A DNA stretch of 64,000 nucleotides, taken from the NCBI GenBank assembly GCA_034231615.1, contig CM067311.1, positions 17,442,143-17,506,142 on the forward strand, written 5' to 3'. This stretch comes from Meghimatium bilineatum (Eukaryota; Mollusca; Gastropoda; Stylommatophora; Philomycidae). The translations under genes and the position numbers were made by a program. A model generated the notes under the pieces. It did no database searches, was not told the origin of the DNA, and was given only the letters and a program-made list of their open reading frames with translations. Shown in pieces: positions 11,464 through 23,425 of the stretch. Each line of letters starts with the position of its first letter. Positions within the stretch are counted from its first letter, which is position 1.

Positions 11464-11705
11464 ACTATCGACCCACACACAATGATGGCATATCTTTCAA
11501 TCGTCGCCTTAGATTTATGACACACAAAGACACGCAATGATGCCGCATCTAGCAATCATCGCCACTTAGAATTCTGGCACACAAAGACACGCAATGATGG
11601 CGCATGTAACAATCATCGCTACCTAGAATTCAGGCACACAAAGACACGCAGTGATGGCGCATCTAGCATCCATCGCCACCTATAAATCAGGGACACAAAG
11701 ACAAA
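11464..11705. repeat. 57-bp tandem repeat, about 4 units
   Basis: Units starting CACACAAAGACACGCAATGA recur with 57-base spacing (11521, 11578, 11635) and diverge toward the ends. There is no coding content. Confidence 0.85.
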
Positions 11706-11904
11706 AGTGCAAATGTCATCCACGGGAATGATTTGTTGGTTTATTTCTTTGTTAGAGAATCCCAAGAATTGTGAGCTATTAGCTCTTACTACCTGTGTGC
11801 TGTGGGGGTGGTTTTTCTGAGCTTTCTTTCATACCCAGGAGACCACAGCTTTTGGCTTAGTGCAATGCCCATTGAAGGAGCCTTCTACTCAGAGGGGGTC
11901 TATA

Positions 11905-12035
11905 ATTGTATAGATGACGTGCCATGAAGCTTCTATAAGAAGATAGCCTCAATATAACAGCATGCCATCTACTAAGGTTTTCTGTTGCATGGGTGGTTTG
12001 TCTAGTGGGCCATTGGTGGGACCCACAAACGTGGA
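11905..12035 (-). mobile_element. Dispersed repeat A, fragment
   Basis: Repeats about 130 bases of repeat A: TGTATAGATGACGTGCCATG through TGGTTTGTCTAGTG. Upstream (11706-11904) no feature is recognised. Confidence 0.7.
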
Positions 12036-12932
12036 ATGATTTGATTGCAGATAAAAATAATAAATTGAGACACGATGTGATAAAATGATGATTTTCTTCA
12101 CAGGTGACAGGTTGTCAGTCCATCCCCCAAAATCTGTTAGTCGCCTTCTACGACATTCCTAGAAAGAAGACAATGACCATATATTTTGCTCTCCGAACTA
12201 AAAGTCCAAGCTCCGGTTACCACATGGGCAAGAGACATACAGACAGATAGAGAGAGAGGGAGAGAGAGAGGGAGAGAGAGAAGAGAGAGAGATCGAGATC
12301 GAGATCAACAGGTTTTGATGTAAAAATGAGAATACGGAATAAAAACAGAAAGTTTATTGTATCTTAAATAGACAGTTAAATGAAATTAGTTCTCTAAATA
12401 TTTAATAATTAAACATCATAATATTATCGCAACAACTGCAGTAATGGACACAGTAATAAAATCTGACTGTGCTACCACTAAATAATAAGGAGTGATGTTA
12501 CAATAAAGCACATTTAATAGGAAACAAATAATAAAAACGTATAATACTTATAATATGTAATATAAATATAAACAGCAACACAGTCTACGTTACGGCAAGT
12601 GGGTCTTCATAAAAAACAATCCGGACGGGAATATTATTTATTAATAAGAAATACGATACAGTACTATATATAAAGCGTCTAGTACTAATGGTAGGAAGTA
12701 GTTACACTAACAACAAATGTGGTGACGCGATAAAAAACATATGTAAACTAAATAACTAAACTATTTAAACTGTTTTAAACGATTGCCTAAAAAAACACGG
12801 AGAAAGAACAAGAAGAATTGGTACACAGTTAGATACTTCCAATAATAGATGACTTTAGGGAAATATTGATCTGAAAGGTTACGATTAGTTGAGATGGAAG
12901 AAAAGAGGTGGAGAAAGGAAAATATAGATTTA
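12036..12932. other. Non-coding, SINE-B trace and GA microsatellite
   Basis: About 12108-12235 includes GTTAGTCGCCTTCTACGACAT, a short, weak match to SINE-B (minus). A GAGAGAGGG microsatellite lies at 12247-12300. The remainder is AT-rich without a recognised gene. Confidence 0.45.
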
Positions 12933-13745
12933 TAATAAGCGCCAATATCGTAGTCAAGCTGTACAACACACCACAACAAATTGTGTTCTCATGTAGGCGC
13001 CTGTATCGTAGTCAAGCTATAAAACACAACACAACAAATGATGTTCTCATGTAGGCGCCTGTATCGTAGTCAAGCTGTAAAACATAACACAAGAAGTTAT
13101 GCTCTCATGTAGGCGACTGTATCGTAGTCAAGCTGTAAAACATAACACAAGAAATTATGTTCTCATGTAGGCGCCTGTATCGTAGTCAAGCTGTACAACA
13201 CAACACAACAAATTATGTTCTCATGTAGGCGCCTGTATCGTAGTCAAGCTGTAAAACACAACACAACAAATGATGTTCTCATGTAGGCGCCTGTATCGTA
13301 GTCAAGCTGTACAACACAACACAACAAATTATGTTCTCATGTAGGCGCCTGTATCGTAGTCAAGCTGTAAAACACAACACAACAAATGATGTTCTCATGT
13401 AGGCTCCTGTATCGTAGTCAAGCTATAAAACACAACACAAGAAATGATGTTCTCATGTAGGCGCCTGTATCGTAGTCAAGCTGTACAACACAACACAACA
13501 AATTATGTTCTCATGTAGGCGCCTGTATCGTAGTCAAGCTGTACAACACAACACAACAAATGATGTTCTCATGTAGGCGCCTGTATCGTAGTCAAGCTGT
13601 AAAACACAACACAACAAATGATGTTCTCATGTAGGCGCCTATATCGTAGTCAAGCTGTAAAACATAACACAAGAAGTTATGCTCTCATGTAGGCGCCGGT
13701 ATCGTAGTCAAGCTGTAAAACATAACACAACTGATTACGTTCTCC
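12933..13745. repeat. 58-bp minisatellite, about 14 units
   Basis: Units of 58 bases contain GTATCGTAGTCAAGCTGTAA, ACACAACACAACAAATGATG and TTCTCATGTAGGCGCC. Two main variants alternate in part (GTAAAACACAACACAACAAA against GTACAACACAACACAACAAA), hinting at multi-unit duplication. The period is not a multiple of three and no long frame is present. Confidence 0.95.
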
Positions 13746-13861
13746 TGACTACTTTCTGCAACTGTGAGAGCTTGACAACGACGCAGAACAAAATAAGAAA
13801 GTAGAAATACATTCTCTGTTTTGTCAACACGATATATTCAAACCCCGAGATATAATTTACG

Positions 13862-13950
13862 ATGTCTCACAGACTGATGTCTCACAGACTGATGTCTCAC
13901 AGACTGGTGTCTCACAGACTGATGTCTCACAGACTGATGTCTCACAGACG
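13862..13950. repeat. 15-bp tandem repeat, 6 units
   Basis: Six near-perfect units of GATGTCTCACAGACT. The period is a multiple of three, so a short frame (MSHRL repeated) is open on plus. A separate two-copy 43-base duplication (TTACTAGAATGACCTCTCAC-like) follows at 14055-14145. Confidence 0.9.
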
Positions 13951-14267
13951 GCCAGAATCCTCAAACAACGATTTCCTATTTTATCTTTCAATACTTTCAG
14001 AATGTGGGCTCTGTCTCAATTTACAGGCATCCCATTATCTTTGTGGAGACATTAATTAAGTTATCGTCGTTACTAGAATGACCTCTCACCAGCAGCCATA
14101 AGTTATCCTCGTTACTCGAATGACCTCTCACCAGCAGCCATACAAATAAGAGTCCACATAACCTTTTGTTTCTGGGATAATAGAGTCCCCATCTGATAGG
14201 AACAGAGAGCTTCGGTGAAAATATTGCGTTACCGTCTTGTGTTTTCTATATAAAGAGGACGCCATAG

Positions 14268-14790
14268 ATATATATGACTAGAGGTGTCATATCTGACTAG
14301 AGGTGTCATATCTGACTAGGGTCGTTATATCTGATTAGCGGTTTCATACCTGACTAGGAGAGTCATATCTGACTAGGGGCGTCATACAAATATCTGACGG
14401 GGCGTCATAGATACATCTGACTAGGGGCGTCATATCTGACTAGAGGCATCATAGTTGTTAGGGGCGTCATATCTGACTAGGAGCGTCATATCTGACTAGG
14501 AGCGTCATATCTGACTAGGGGCGTCATATCTGACTAGGGGCGTCATATCTGACTAGGGGCGTCATATCTGACTAGCGGTGTCATACCTGACTAGGGGAGT
14601 CATATCTGACTAGGGGCGTCATAGAAATATTTGACGGGGCGTCATAGATACATCTGACTAGGGGCGTCATATCTGACTAGGGGCATCATAGTTGTTAGGG
14701 GCGTCATATCTGACTAGGAGCGTCATATCTGACTAGGGGTGCCATATATGACTAGGGGCGTCATAGAAATATCTGACGAGTCATAAAAAT
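14268..14790. repeat. 19-bp minisatellite with 237-bp duplication
   Basis: The basic unit is TCTGACTAGGGGCGTCATA (19 bases). A block carrying the irregular members (CATAGATACATCTGACTAGG, GGCATCATAGTTGTTAGG) occurs twice at an offset of about 237 bases (for example 14407 and 14644). The array therefore grew partly by block duplication. Confidence 0.9.
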
Positions 14791-15180
14791 ACAAGATTGG
14801 TCTTCCTGAAACAATTAAGAACTATGCCTACGCATGCAATGCTTTATAATAGTGGATCTCAACCTTTTCCTGTCGTGATACCCCTTTCGGAACACATTTT
14901 TGGTCCAATTATCTTTAGGGAAAATACATATAATCGTGTCAACTTACTTTCATAGTTGCCAATATATATATATATATTTCAATAATTATCCAGATAATCA
15001 CTTTTTCTTACTTACTGGATCCCAGATGTGTCGGTGCTCCACTTACCCATCAGTTTTATATTTGTTTAAGTTTAGGCCCCAGGAAAAGAATGTGCTTATG
15101 TGCATCGGACTTGACGAAACACGATGAGAACAGCTGTTCATATTTAAACCTTTTATAGTAATAAATATGAGTAGATAGTT
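14791..15180. other. Non-coding, possible hAT end
   Basis: Bases 14854-14885 read AGTGGATCTCAACCTTTTCC, similar to ends of hAT-type elements (compare 41503), without a visible partner end. A (TA)n run lies near 14963-14978. Confidence 0.35.
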
Positions 15181-15194
15181 CCAGAAAAGAACGG

Positions 15195-15315
15195 AACGAT
15201 CAACACAACAATCAATGGAACGATCAACACAACAATCAACGGAACGATCAACGGAACAATCTATGGAACGATCACCGGAATTATCAACAGAATGATCAAC
15301 GGAACGATCAACAAA
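15195..15315. repeat. 12-bp degenerate repeat
   Basis: About ten degenerate units of GGAACGATCAAC with variants (ACAACAATCAAC, GGAATTATCAAC). No coding content. Confidence 0.75.
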
Positions 15316-15429
15316 TCATTTTTGACTGTAGTAAGTTTTAGACATTACTTTATCCAATGAATCTCAATATATCAATAATAGGGCTGAGATTACAATCTGA
15401 ATAATCTGAGATGCGCTAACTATAAAGTT

Positions 15430-15745
15430 CTGATTAAATGGAGCGAACAAGCACTTCAAGCCCTGTTAGACATGGTACTACACACAAATGAAAATAAAGG
15501 CCTCAATCTAAAAAAATAAATAAATAAATAAATAAAACAAAACAAAAAACAACAGAAGAAATAGTTGTTTCAAGATGCAGTGTTAATATCAATGATGCAA
15601 AATTAAATCAAGTGGATAAAAGCAAGTATCTTGGCACCAATGTAACACCTGATGGCCGGTGATTCACTGAGATCAAGAGCAGAGTAATACGGGACAAATC
15701 ATCATTCCAAAAGATGAGAAACATTTTTATTGCAATGGAGTAGTG
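15430..15745 (+). pseudogene. LINE RT C-terminal relic
   Basis: The plus strand contains QALLDMVLHTNENKGLNLKK, a short A-rich insertion, then VVSRCSVNINDAKLNQVDKS, KYLGTNVTPDGR, a stop, and FTEIKSRVIRDKSSFQKM. The KYLG...DGR...EIKSRI order is typical of RTE-like reverse transcriptases just past the YADD box. It would lie just upstream of the LINE-a fragment at 7452. Broken by a stop and an (AAAT)n insertion. Confidence 0.75.
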
Positions 15746-16229
15746 TTAATGCACACGCGAGTTAGAGTGCTATAGTACGTTTCACTAGCTTTACCCAACT
15801 TCAAAATGATGTATTTCAGCAAATATATTATGAGTATAATAGAAATTTTGTTTATGATTTTATAATGGTATAGACCATACGATTTATATTTCTCATTACA
15901 ATGTAGCCATTGGTTTCAATTTTCGTTTTTTAGCGATATCTATGAAAAGTCTACTTGTCAGTACACATCTAAAACACATTTTTAAAGATGTGTACAGTCA
16001 GCTATATAACCTCATTTACACATGAATTGTATATCATACAATTGGCATGACTTGAGCGTGAAATTGTGCTATTTTGTGCTCCTGAACACAGACAGACGGT
16101 ATTTATGGTTGCATCCGGAGTAATGTCTGAAGTGGTAAAATTTCTTTTCTAGATGCACAATCTGAATCTGAATTTACATATGTGATTCATGGACTACACT
16201 AAGGCGTTTGTTATTGTGTTAAACATCAC
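15746..16229. other. Non-coding spacer
   Basis: No gene, array or element recognised. Confidence 0.5.
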
Positions 16230-16440
16230 ATGCATGGTCAATCATGGGAGACAACAATCAATCAAGTACCATGCCGAGTGGCGTAGGTAATGATGCAGCT
16301 CCACAACTTTCTCTTGTGCTGTTAATAAGTTCAGAAGTGACTTTTTTGACTTTTTAAATCCATTTTTTCTGTGGCTTCCTTTGTCTCTTCTTTCCTTGAT
16401 CTTTCCGGTGGTTACTAAATGTAACTTTTCTTATCATATT
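16230..16440 (-). pseudogene. LINE-g relic, minus strand
   Basis: Aligns by eye with 53110-53345. The shared order runs from CAATCAATCAAGT through CATGCCGA and TCTCTTGTG to CTTGATCTTTCCGGTGGTTA. In the better copy this encodes a LINE C-terminus on minus. Here it is more decayed, with no open frame. Confidence 0.6.
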
Positions 16441-16847
16441 CCTTAAAAAATGTTTATTGTCTGTTTCTAATTTTCGCTATAATTTGTAGTTTTACTAGCT
16501 GCTTTTTAATACACTATGTGACTCGTTCCAATGTCAGAAGTGTTAACTACGTCTGCGCCACAGATTGTAGTACAAAGTTAATAACATGCAACAAGAATCC
16601 CCCACTTAAAGTAAAGGTCTGTATGAAATTCCTAGGAAAGTATAGTACGTTATTCTAAGAGTATTATAAAATACATATATTGAGACCCAATATGGTAAGT
16701 GGGCATGTGATTGAATGGTTGTATGACATTCAGAACCTGATAGCTAAATATGGATAAATAAAAAGAAATCAGACTAATGACATAAATTAAAACTTGGCGG
16801 ATCTGGCTGACCGGTACGAAATCATAGGTCTACAGACATCACAGAAT
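16441..16847. other. Non-coding spacer
   Basis: AT-rich sequence without recognised features. Confidence 0.5.
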
Positions 16848-17037
16848 AATATGAAATAGCAAACATAGACTTGACAGAACTATTCGAAATAAGAAACATA
16901 GATTTGACATATCTATTTGAAATAATAAACATAGATTTGACATATCTCTTTGAAATAATAAACATAGATTTGACATATCTATTTGAAATAAGAAATATCC
17001 AGTTGACAGATCTTTTCGAAATTAAAAAAAACAACAT
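16848..17037. repeat. 33-bp minisatellite, about 6 units
   Basis: Units contain AACATAGATTTGACATATCT and ATTTGAAATAA with 33-base spacing. The period keeps a 71-codon frame open on minus, which is a repeat artefact. Confidence 0.85.
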
Positions 17038-17164
17038 ACAGACGTAACGAAATCAGAAAAATTACAGACTTTTTGAAAAATAAACACCACGAGAGCATTG
17101 AGCAAGAAATGAGGATGTCAAAGTAAACATACAATGTGTCTTAGAACAGTGATGTATAGATGAA

Positions 17165-17938
17165 GGTAGAGAGAGAGAGAGAGGAAGAGAGAGTAGGGGA
17201 AGAGAGAGAGTGTGAGAGGAGGAGAGAGTAGGGGAAGAGAGAGTGAGAGAGAGGAAGAGAGAGGGGGGAGAGAGAGGAAGAGAGAGTAGGGGAAGAGAGA
17301 GAGGAAGAGAGAGAGGAAGAGAGTAGGGGAATAAAGAGAGGAAGAGAGCAGGGGAAGAGAGAGAAAGAGAGAGTAGGGGAAGAGAGAGAGGAAGAGAGAG
17401 AGTAGGGGAATAAAGAGAGGAAGAGAGTAGTGGAAGAGAGAGAGTGAAAGAGAGGAAGAGAGAGAGTGAGAGAGAGGAAGAGTTAGTGGGGGAAGAGAGT
17501 GGGGGAAGAGAGAAAGAGAGAGTAAGGGAAGAGAGAGAGGAAGAGAGAGTAGGGGAAGAGAGAGAGGAAGAGAGAGTAGGGGAAGAAAGAGAGGGAGAGA
17601 GTAGGGGAAGAGAGAGTGAGAGAGAGGAAGAGAGGGAGGAAGAGAGAGTAGGGGAAGAGAGAGAGTGAGAGAGAGGAAGAGAGAGTGGGGGAAGAGAGAG
17701 TAGGGGAAGAGAGAGAGGAAGAGAGAGTAGGGGAAGAAAGAGAGAGAGGAAGAGAGAGTAAGGGAAGAGAGGGAGGAAGAGAGTAGGGGGAGAGAGTGAG
17801 AGAGAGGAAGAGAGAGTGGGGGGAAGAGAGAAAGAGAGAGTAAGGGAAGAGAGAGGAAGAGAGAGTAAGGGAAGAGAGAGAGGAAGAGAGAGTAGGGGAA
17901 GAGAGCGAGTGAGAGAGAGAGTGGGGGAAGAGAGAGCA
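17165..17938. repeat. Purine-rich GA minisatellite, about 770 bp
   Basis: Almost every base on the plus strand is purine: GAGAGAGGAAGAGAGAGTAG and GGGGAAGAG phrases repeat irregularly, with T interruptions mainly in AGTAGGGG, AGTGGG and AGTGAG. Open frames of up to 293 codons on minus (Leu/Ser/Pro-rich) and 74 on plus are composition artefacts. Such long purine tracts can adopt triplex structure in vitro; that is general knowledge, not shown here. Confidence 0.95.
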
Positions 17939-18324
17939 AACATTCCTGAAACTAATTGTTTCTATGTTACCAACAACATTAAACATTTGCTTTTCCTGTG
18001 ATTTCTGTTTATCTATAGACATATATAATGTCATGACAAAGTTTTGTTTACTATGAAGGCGATTGGAAAGCCATTAGCACAAATTTGAGTACATCATTGT
18101 TGGACAAGGGAGAAATAGCTTACAGAGAGGACTAGAGGCACAAACTACATTCATTGTTTTGTTTATCTCTTTTTAGAAAATGTTTGACACTGTTTAGATG
18201 AGATTTATGTTTAGTTGAGAGATGTTGGTAAATATGGAAGGAAGTTAGCTGTGACAGTCTGGGGAATTAAACTCTGAAAAGCTCAGAAGTATTGCTGAAT
18301 CAATTAATGAAATCATGAGTATGG
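17939..18324. other. Non-coding spacer
   Basis: No gene or element is recognised between the GA tract and the 45-bp array. Confidence 0.5.
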
Positions 18325-18712
18325 TGAGGTTGTACAAGGCTAGATTAATCAGTGGGTTAGCGTCTGAGGTGAGGTTTTACAAGGCTAGATTAATCAGTGG
18401 GTTAGTGTCTGAGGTGAGGTTGTACAAGGCTAGATTAATCAGTGGGTTAGTGTCTGAGGTGAGGTTGTACAAGGCTAGATTAATAAATGGGTTAGTGTCT
18501 GAGGTGAGGTTGTACACGGCTAGATTAATCAGTGGGTTAGCGTCTGAGGTGAGGTTGTACAAGGCTAGATTAATCAGTGGGTTAGCGTCTGAGGTGAGGT
18601 TGTACAAGGCTAGATTAATCAGTGGGTTAGTGTCTGAGGTGAGGCTGTACAAGGCTAGATTAATCAGTGGGCTGAAGTTGTACAATGTTAGATTAGTCAG
18701 TGGGTTAGTGCT
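18325..18712. repeat. 45-bp minisatellite, about 8.5 units
   Basis: Units contain GTTGTACAAGGCTAGATTAA, TCAGTGGGTTAGTG and TCTGAGGTGAG. A 133-codon plus frame reads a 15-residue repeat (VRLYKARLISGLVSE) and a 102-codon minus frame is also open, both because 45 is a multiple of three. It abuts the next array without spacer. Confidence 0.95.
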
Positions 18713-19024
18713 ATGATGTGAAGTATATCGCTATGAGGTGAAGTATATCGCCATGAGGTGAAGTATATCGCCATGAGGTGAAGTATATCGCCATGATGTG
18801 AAGTATATCGCCATGATGTGAAGTATATCGCCATGAGGTGAAGTATATCGCCATTATGTGAAGTATATCGCCATGATGTGAAGTATATCGCCATGATGTG
18901 AAGTATATCGCCATGATGTGAAGTATATCGCCATGATGTGTTGATTATCGTCATGAGGTGAAGTTTATCGCTATGATGTGAAGTATATCGCCATGATGTG
19001 ATGTTTATCGCCGTGAGGTGAAGA
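18712..19024. repeat. 20-bp minisatellite, about 15 units
   Basis: Units of GTGAAGTATATCGCCATGAT (or ATGAG). Begins within a few bases of the end of the 45-bp array. Minus frames of 85 and 67 codons are repeat artefacts. Confidence 0.95.
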
Positions 19025-19489
19025 TCTTTAGATTTAATAATGTCTATAAATTACGTCAACAATTGGGGAGGAGAGAAAGGGGGGGGGGGATTCTTAAAAT
19101 GTTTGACAATTCCTGAGAAGAGGAAGGATAGTTAAAAAAAAGTTGACGTCAACAACAACCTTCTAAAATATATCAATTAAATTAATTGTTTGAATGTGAA
19201 ACATAAAAAAAAAATTAACGGATCATGTATTTTTGTGTGCATAAGTTTACTCCAAATTGGAGGTGGGGGAGTAGGAGGGGGTTAATTTATGGTGTGGACA
19301 TATTTAAGCATGGAAGTCCCCATAATTTTTAAAACTGACAAGGAAGAGGGGTTAGGGGTAAGATTGCCAAATACTATTGACGTAATGTATAGACAGCCCC
19401 CTTATTGAATGTGTCAGTGATTGGTGAGATGGTGAATACTTGAATAGATTAATGTTCAAGGTGACACTGAATTAGCAAATAAGGGTGCG
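19025..19489. other. Non-coding, G-rich and A-rich runs
   Basis: Contains a G run at about 19080-19090 and two GGAGG/GGGGG-rich stretches near 19260-19350. A segment at 19257-19320 (GGAGTAGGAGGGGG, TTTAAGCATGG) loosely resembles 53930-54100. No gene is recognised. Confidence 0.45.
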
Positions 19490-20045
19490 AGTGAAATAAG
19501 GCTGAATGAATGAACGAGTTAATGATAAATCAATGAACGAGTGAGATGAGGATGAATCAATGAATGAACGAGCTAATGATAAATCAATGAATGAACGAGC
19601 TAATGATAAATCAATGAATGAACGAGCTAATGATAAATCAATGAATGAACGAGCTAATGATAAATCAATGAACGAGTGAATGAGTGAGATGAAGATGAAT
19701 GCATGAATGAGCCAATGATACATCAATGGAAGATTGAGATGAGGATGAATGAATGAACGAACTGATGATTAATCAATGGAAGAGTGAGATGAGGATGAGT
19801 AAATGAATGGACGAACTGATGATTAATCAATGGAAGAGTGAGATGAGGATGAATGAATGGACGAACTGATGATTAATAAATGAAGAAATGAGAAGCGGCT
19901 GAGTCAATTTATGATCGAGCTGATGATTAATCAAAGAATGAGGAAGATGAGGCTTAATGAATGAATGAACGAGCTAATGATTAATCAATGTACGTGTGAG
20001 CGAGTGAGATGAGGCTAAATCAATTAATGAACTGACGCTTATTCA
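19490..20045. repeat. 27-bp tandem repeat with long degenerate flanks
   Basis: The core (about 19545-19690) is GATAAATCAATGAATGAACG plus AGCTAAT. Flanking units are longer and diverged (GATTAATCAATGGAAGAGTG, AGATGAGGATGAATGAATGG). An 84-codon minus frame (SFIDLSLAR repeat) is an artefact. Confidence 0.85.
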
Positions 20046-20504
20046 AGAAACGAGTGAGCAAGCGAATGAACCGGTCAATTAATTATCGAATCAGCTGAGA
20101 TTGAATCAATCAATAAGATGGGGCGGCACATAACTCACGATGTATTGGAACTTTTCAATCATTATACACTTGCTGGATTGATTGACATGATCGACCAAAT
20201 TGGGCCTTCATTCACCGTGGACGTTTTATGAGTTTCAACCTGTCACTGATAAATAACGGATAAAAGATCATTTGTCCTCTGTGGTGCATGGCATTGTTGG
20301 GGTGCTCATCTTTTAAACTGTCGTTTTTATGTTAAGTTGTTCGTCTGCACCAAGATAGCACGTGCATAACACCATTGACATTATTAATAGCGCAATGTTG
20401 ACATGTTACATGACAATGTCATGGTTTTTCTAATTTGTATCACATTTTTAATATCTTCACTTGAAGAGCACAGATCTAAAGAAGCCAATAGGGAAAAGGC
20501 TAAG
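20046..20504. other. Non-coding spacer
   Basis: No gene recognised between the 27-bp and 40-bp arrays. Confidence 0.5.
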
Positions 20505-21850
20505 AGATGAACATGTGGGCATTCGACAGAACAGATTCTATAAGAGATGAACATGCGGACATTCGACAGAACAGATTCTATAAGAGATGAACATGTGGGC
20601 ATTCGACAGAACAGATTCTATAAGAGATGAACATGTGGGCATTCGACAGAACAGATTCTATAAGAGATGAACATGTGGGCATTCGACAGAACAGATTCTA
20701 TAAGAGATGAACATGTGCGCATTCGACAGAACAGATTCTATAAGAGATGAACATGTGGGCATTCGACAGAACAGATTATATAAGAGATGAACATGTGGAC
20801 ATTCGACAGAACAGATTCTATAAGAGATGAACATGTGGGCATTCGACATAACAGATTATATAAGAGATGAACATGCAGACATTCGACAGAACAGATTATA
20901 TAAGAGATGAACATGTGGGCATTCGACAGAACAGATTCTATAAGAGATCAACAAGTGGGCATTCGACAGAACAGATTATATAACAGAGATGAACATGTGG
21001 ACATTCGACAGAACAGATTATATAAGAGATGAACATGTGGGCATTCGACAGAACAGATTATATAAGAGATGAACATGCAGACATTCGACTGAACAGATTA
21101 TATAAGAGATGAACATGTGGGCATTCGACAGAACAGATTCTATAAGAGATCAACAAGTGGGCATTCGACAGAACAGATTATATAAGAGATGAACATGTGG
21201 GCATTCGACAGAACAGATTCTATAAGAGATCAACAAGTGGGCATTCGACAGAACAGATTATATAAGAGATGAACATATGGGCATTCGGCAGAACTGATTC
21301 TATAAGAGATGAACATGTGGGCATTCGACAGAATAGATTCTATAAGAGATGAACATGTGGGCATTCGACAGAACAGATTATATAACAGAGATGAACATGT
21401 GGACATTCGACAGAACAGATTATATAAGAGATGAACATGTGGACATTCGACAGAACAGATTCTATAAGAGATGAACATATGGGCATTCGACAGAACTGAT
21501 TCTATAAGAGATGAACATGTGGGCATTCGACAGAACAGATTCTATAAGAGATCAACAAGTGGGCATTCGACAGAACAGATTATATAAGAGATGAACATAT
21601 GGGCATTCGACAGAACAGATTCTATAAGAGATGAACATGTGGGCATTCGAAAGAACAGATTCCATAAGAGATGAACATGCGGACATTCGACAGAACAGAT
21701 TCTATAAGAGATGAACATGTTGGCATTCGACAGAACAGATTCTATAAGAGAGGAACATGCAGTCATTCGACAGATCATATAAGAGATGCACATGCGGATA
21801 TGCGACAGAACAAATTATATAAGAGATCAACATGTGGTAATTCGACAGAA
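20505..21850. repeat. 40-bp minisatellite, about 33 units
   Basis: Units of TAAGAGATGAACATGTGGGC and ATTCGACAGAACAGATTCTA (40 bases). The minus strand is free of stops in most units in all phases, so frames of 60-98 codons appear. Marker variants recur: a two-base insertion giving TAACAGAGATG at 20981 and 21383, 402 bases apart (ten units plus two), indicating block duplication. The array ends where repeat A begins. Confidence 0.95.
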
Positions 21851-21965
21851 CAGATCCGAGCACAACATCGGCCTGTCGGAACAACATAGTAACTGTTATC
21901 TAAGGTTACGACTACGAGATTGTATAGACGGCGTGCAATGAATCTTCTATAAGAAGATAACCTCA
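21843..21965 (-). mobile_element. Dispersed repeat A, fragment
   Basis: Matches repeat A (CCTGTCGGAACAACATAGTA through TCTTCTATAAGAAGATAACC). It sits exactly between the 40-bp and 39-bp arrays. Confidence 0.7.
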
Positions 21966-21966
21966 A

Positions 21967-22200
21967 AGTTGTTACCATACGCTGCGCATTGATTGTAGAG
22001 CACTATGTTATTACTATACGCTGCGCATTGATTGTAGAGTACCATGTTATTATTATACGCTGTACATTGATTGTAGAGCACCATATTATTACTATACGCT
22101 GTACATTGATTGTAGAGCACCATATTATTACTATACGCTGTACATTGATTGTAGAGCACCATATTATTACTATACGCTGCGCATTGATTGTAGAGCACCA
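21967..22200. repeat. 39-bp minisatellite, 6 units
   Basis: Units of ATTATTACTATACGCTGTAC plus ATTGATTGTAGAGCACCAT. Open on both strands (92 and 84-96 codons) because 39 is a multiple of three. Confidence 0.95.
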
Positions 22201-22334
22201 AGTTGCTTGCTTAATTCTGTGCAGCATCTTCTTATGTACTCTAGCTAATGCTACAAGACGATTATAAAACAGTATTTTGCAGCTTAGAATCACTCAAGAA
22301 GCAATTAAAGCATTATAAGAACTATAAGTATTCT

Positions 22335-22915
22335 GTATTAGGTATGTTGATTATCCTCCTCGCACACTGGACATGTCCATAGATGCTCAGATCTCCGATT
22401 TAGTAAATCTCTCAGGGTATAACGACTGATGGATTCGGTTCTATGTTGGTTCACTGCTCTTTTTTGAAATTCTGTTAGATTTTTCTGTACGGGCTACGCC
22501 TGTACTTCCAATTCTCGCATTCTTGATATTGATGTATGCTCATTTATATCAAACTCCTCTGATCGTGCGGATTCACGAAAAGCATTGATTATGTCTCTTC
22601 GGTCAAAAGGCTAACCATCTGTTATGGTGGTGAGGCTAGCTAATTGGTCCGCCCGTTCGTTTCCCCCTACACCCGCGTGTCCAGGGACAAAGCGTGATTA
22701 TGTCGCAGAAGTCTGAATATATGCCTTCTGCAATGACTCCAAATCTCATTCGTATACCACCTGTTTTGACCTTTTGAATCGCATTCATTGAGTCACTTAG
22801 TATGCACGCGTGGGAATACTTTTGTCATTCCAGCCAGTTAAGTTACTGCGTTACGGCAAATAATTCAATTATTCGACTGCTTGTTGTTGCAGTATAGGCT
22901 ATTGGTATAACAGCT
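22335..22915 (-). pseudogene. RNase-H LINE C-terminal relic
   Basis: On minus, near 22680-22620, the translation gives FVPGHAGVGGNERADQLA, the RNase H motif with its histidine and aspartate, as in the related copy at 59800. Near 22440-22340 it reads RYTLRDLLNRRSEHLWTCPV, then CEEDNQHT, a cysteine-bearing tail. Upstream sequence (22700-22900) fits the preceding RNase H strand region. Stops are present. It is a dead C-terminal LINE copy. Confidence 0.75.
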
Positions 22916-22917
22916 AT

Positions 22918-23425
22918 AAGAGCTATAAGTATAAGATGAGGGTTATAAGTATAAGATGAGGGTTATAAGTATAAGATGAGGGTTATAAGTATAAGATGAG
23001 GGTTATAAGTATAAGATGAGGGTTATACGTATAAGATGAGGGTTATAAATATAAGATGAGGGTTATAAGTATAAGATGAGGGTTATAAGTATAAGATGAG
23101 GGTTATAAGTATAACAGCTATAAGTATTAAGATAAGAATTATAAGTATAACAGCTATAAGTATAAGAGTTAAAGGTAAAAGAGCTATAAGTATAAGACAA
23201 GGGTTATAAGCATAAGATCTATAAGCATACGAGCTATAAGTATAAGAGTTTATAAGAGCTATAAGTATAAGATAAGAGCTATAATTATAAGATGAGCTCA
23301 AGGGAGACCCAGTGTGAGTTTGAGAATGAACGCTGTAGAAGAAGAAGAAAATAAGAGCTATAAGTATACGAGCTATAGGTATAATATAAGAGCTATAGGT
23401 ATAAGAGGTATATGTATAAGAGCTA
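22918..23425. repeat. 20-bp minisatellite, decaying downstream
   Basis: About nine clean units of GGGTTATAAGTATAAGATGA (22925-23115), followed by diverged AGCTATAAGTATAAGA phrases to 23425. A 55-base fragment at 23290-23345 ending GAATGAACGCTGTAGAAGAA interrupts it and looks like a SINE-B 3' end (plus). Confidence 0.9.

Noticed and set aside
17062..18034. Minus-strand frames of 293, 273 and 183 codons
   Set aside because: They translate a GA/CT simple-sequence tract into Leu/Ser/Pro repeats in all frames; no domain, start context or non-repeat sequence supports a gene.
20505..21850. CRISPR array
   Set aside because: Regular 40-bp spacing, but the units are contiguous with no unique spacers and there are no cas genes; the genome is eukaryotic.
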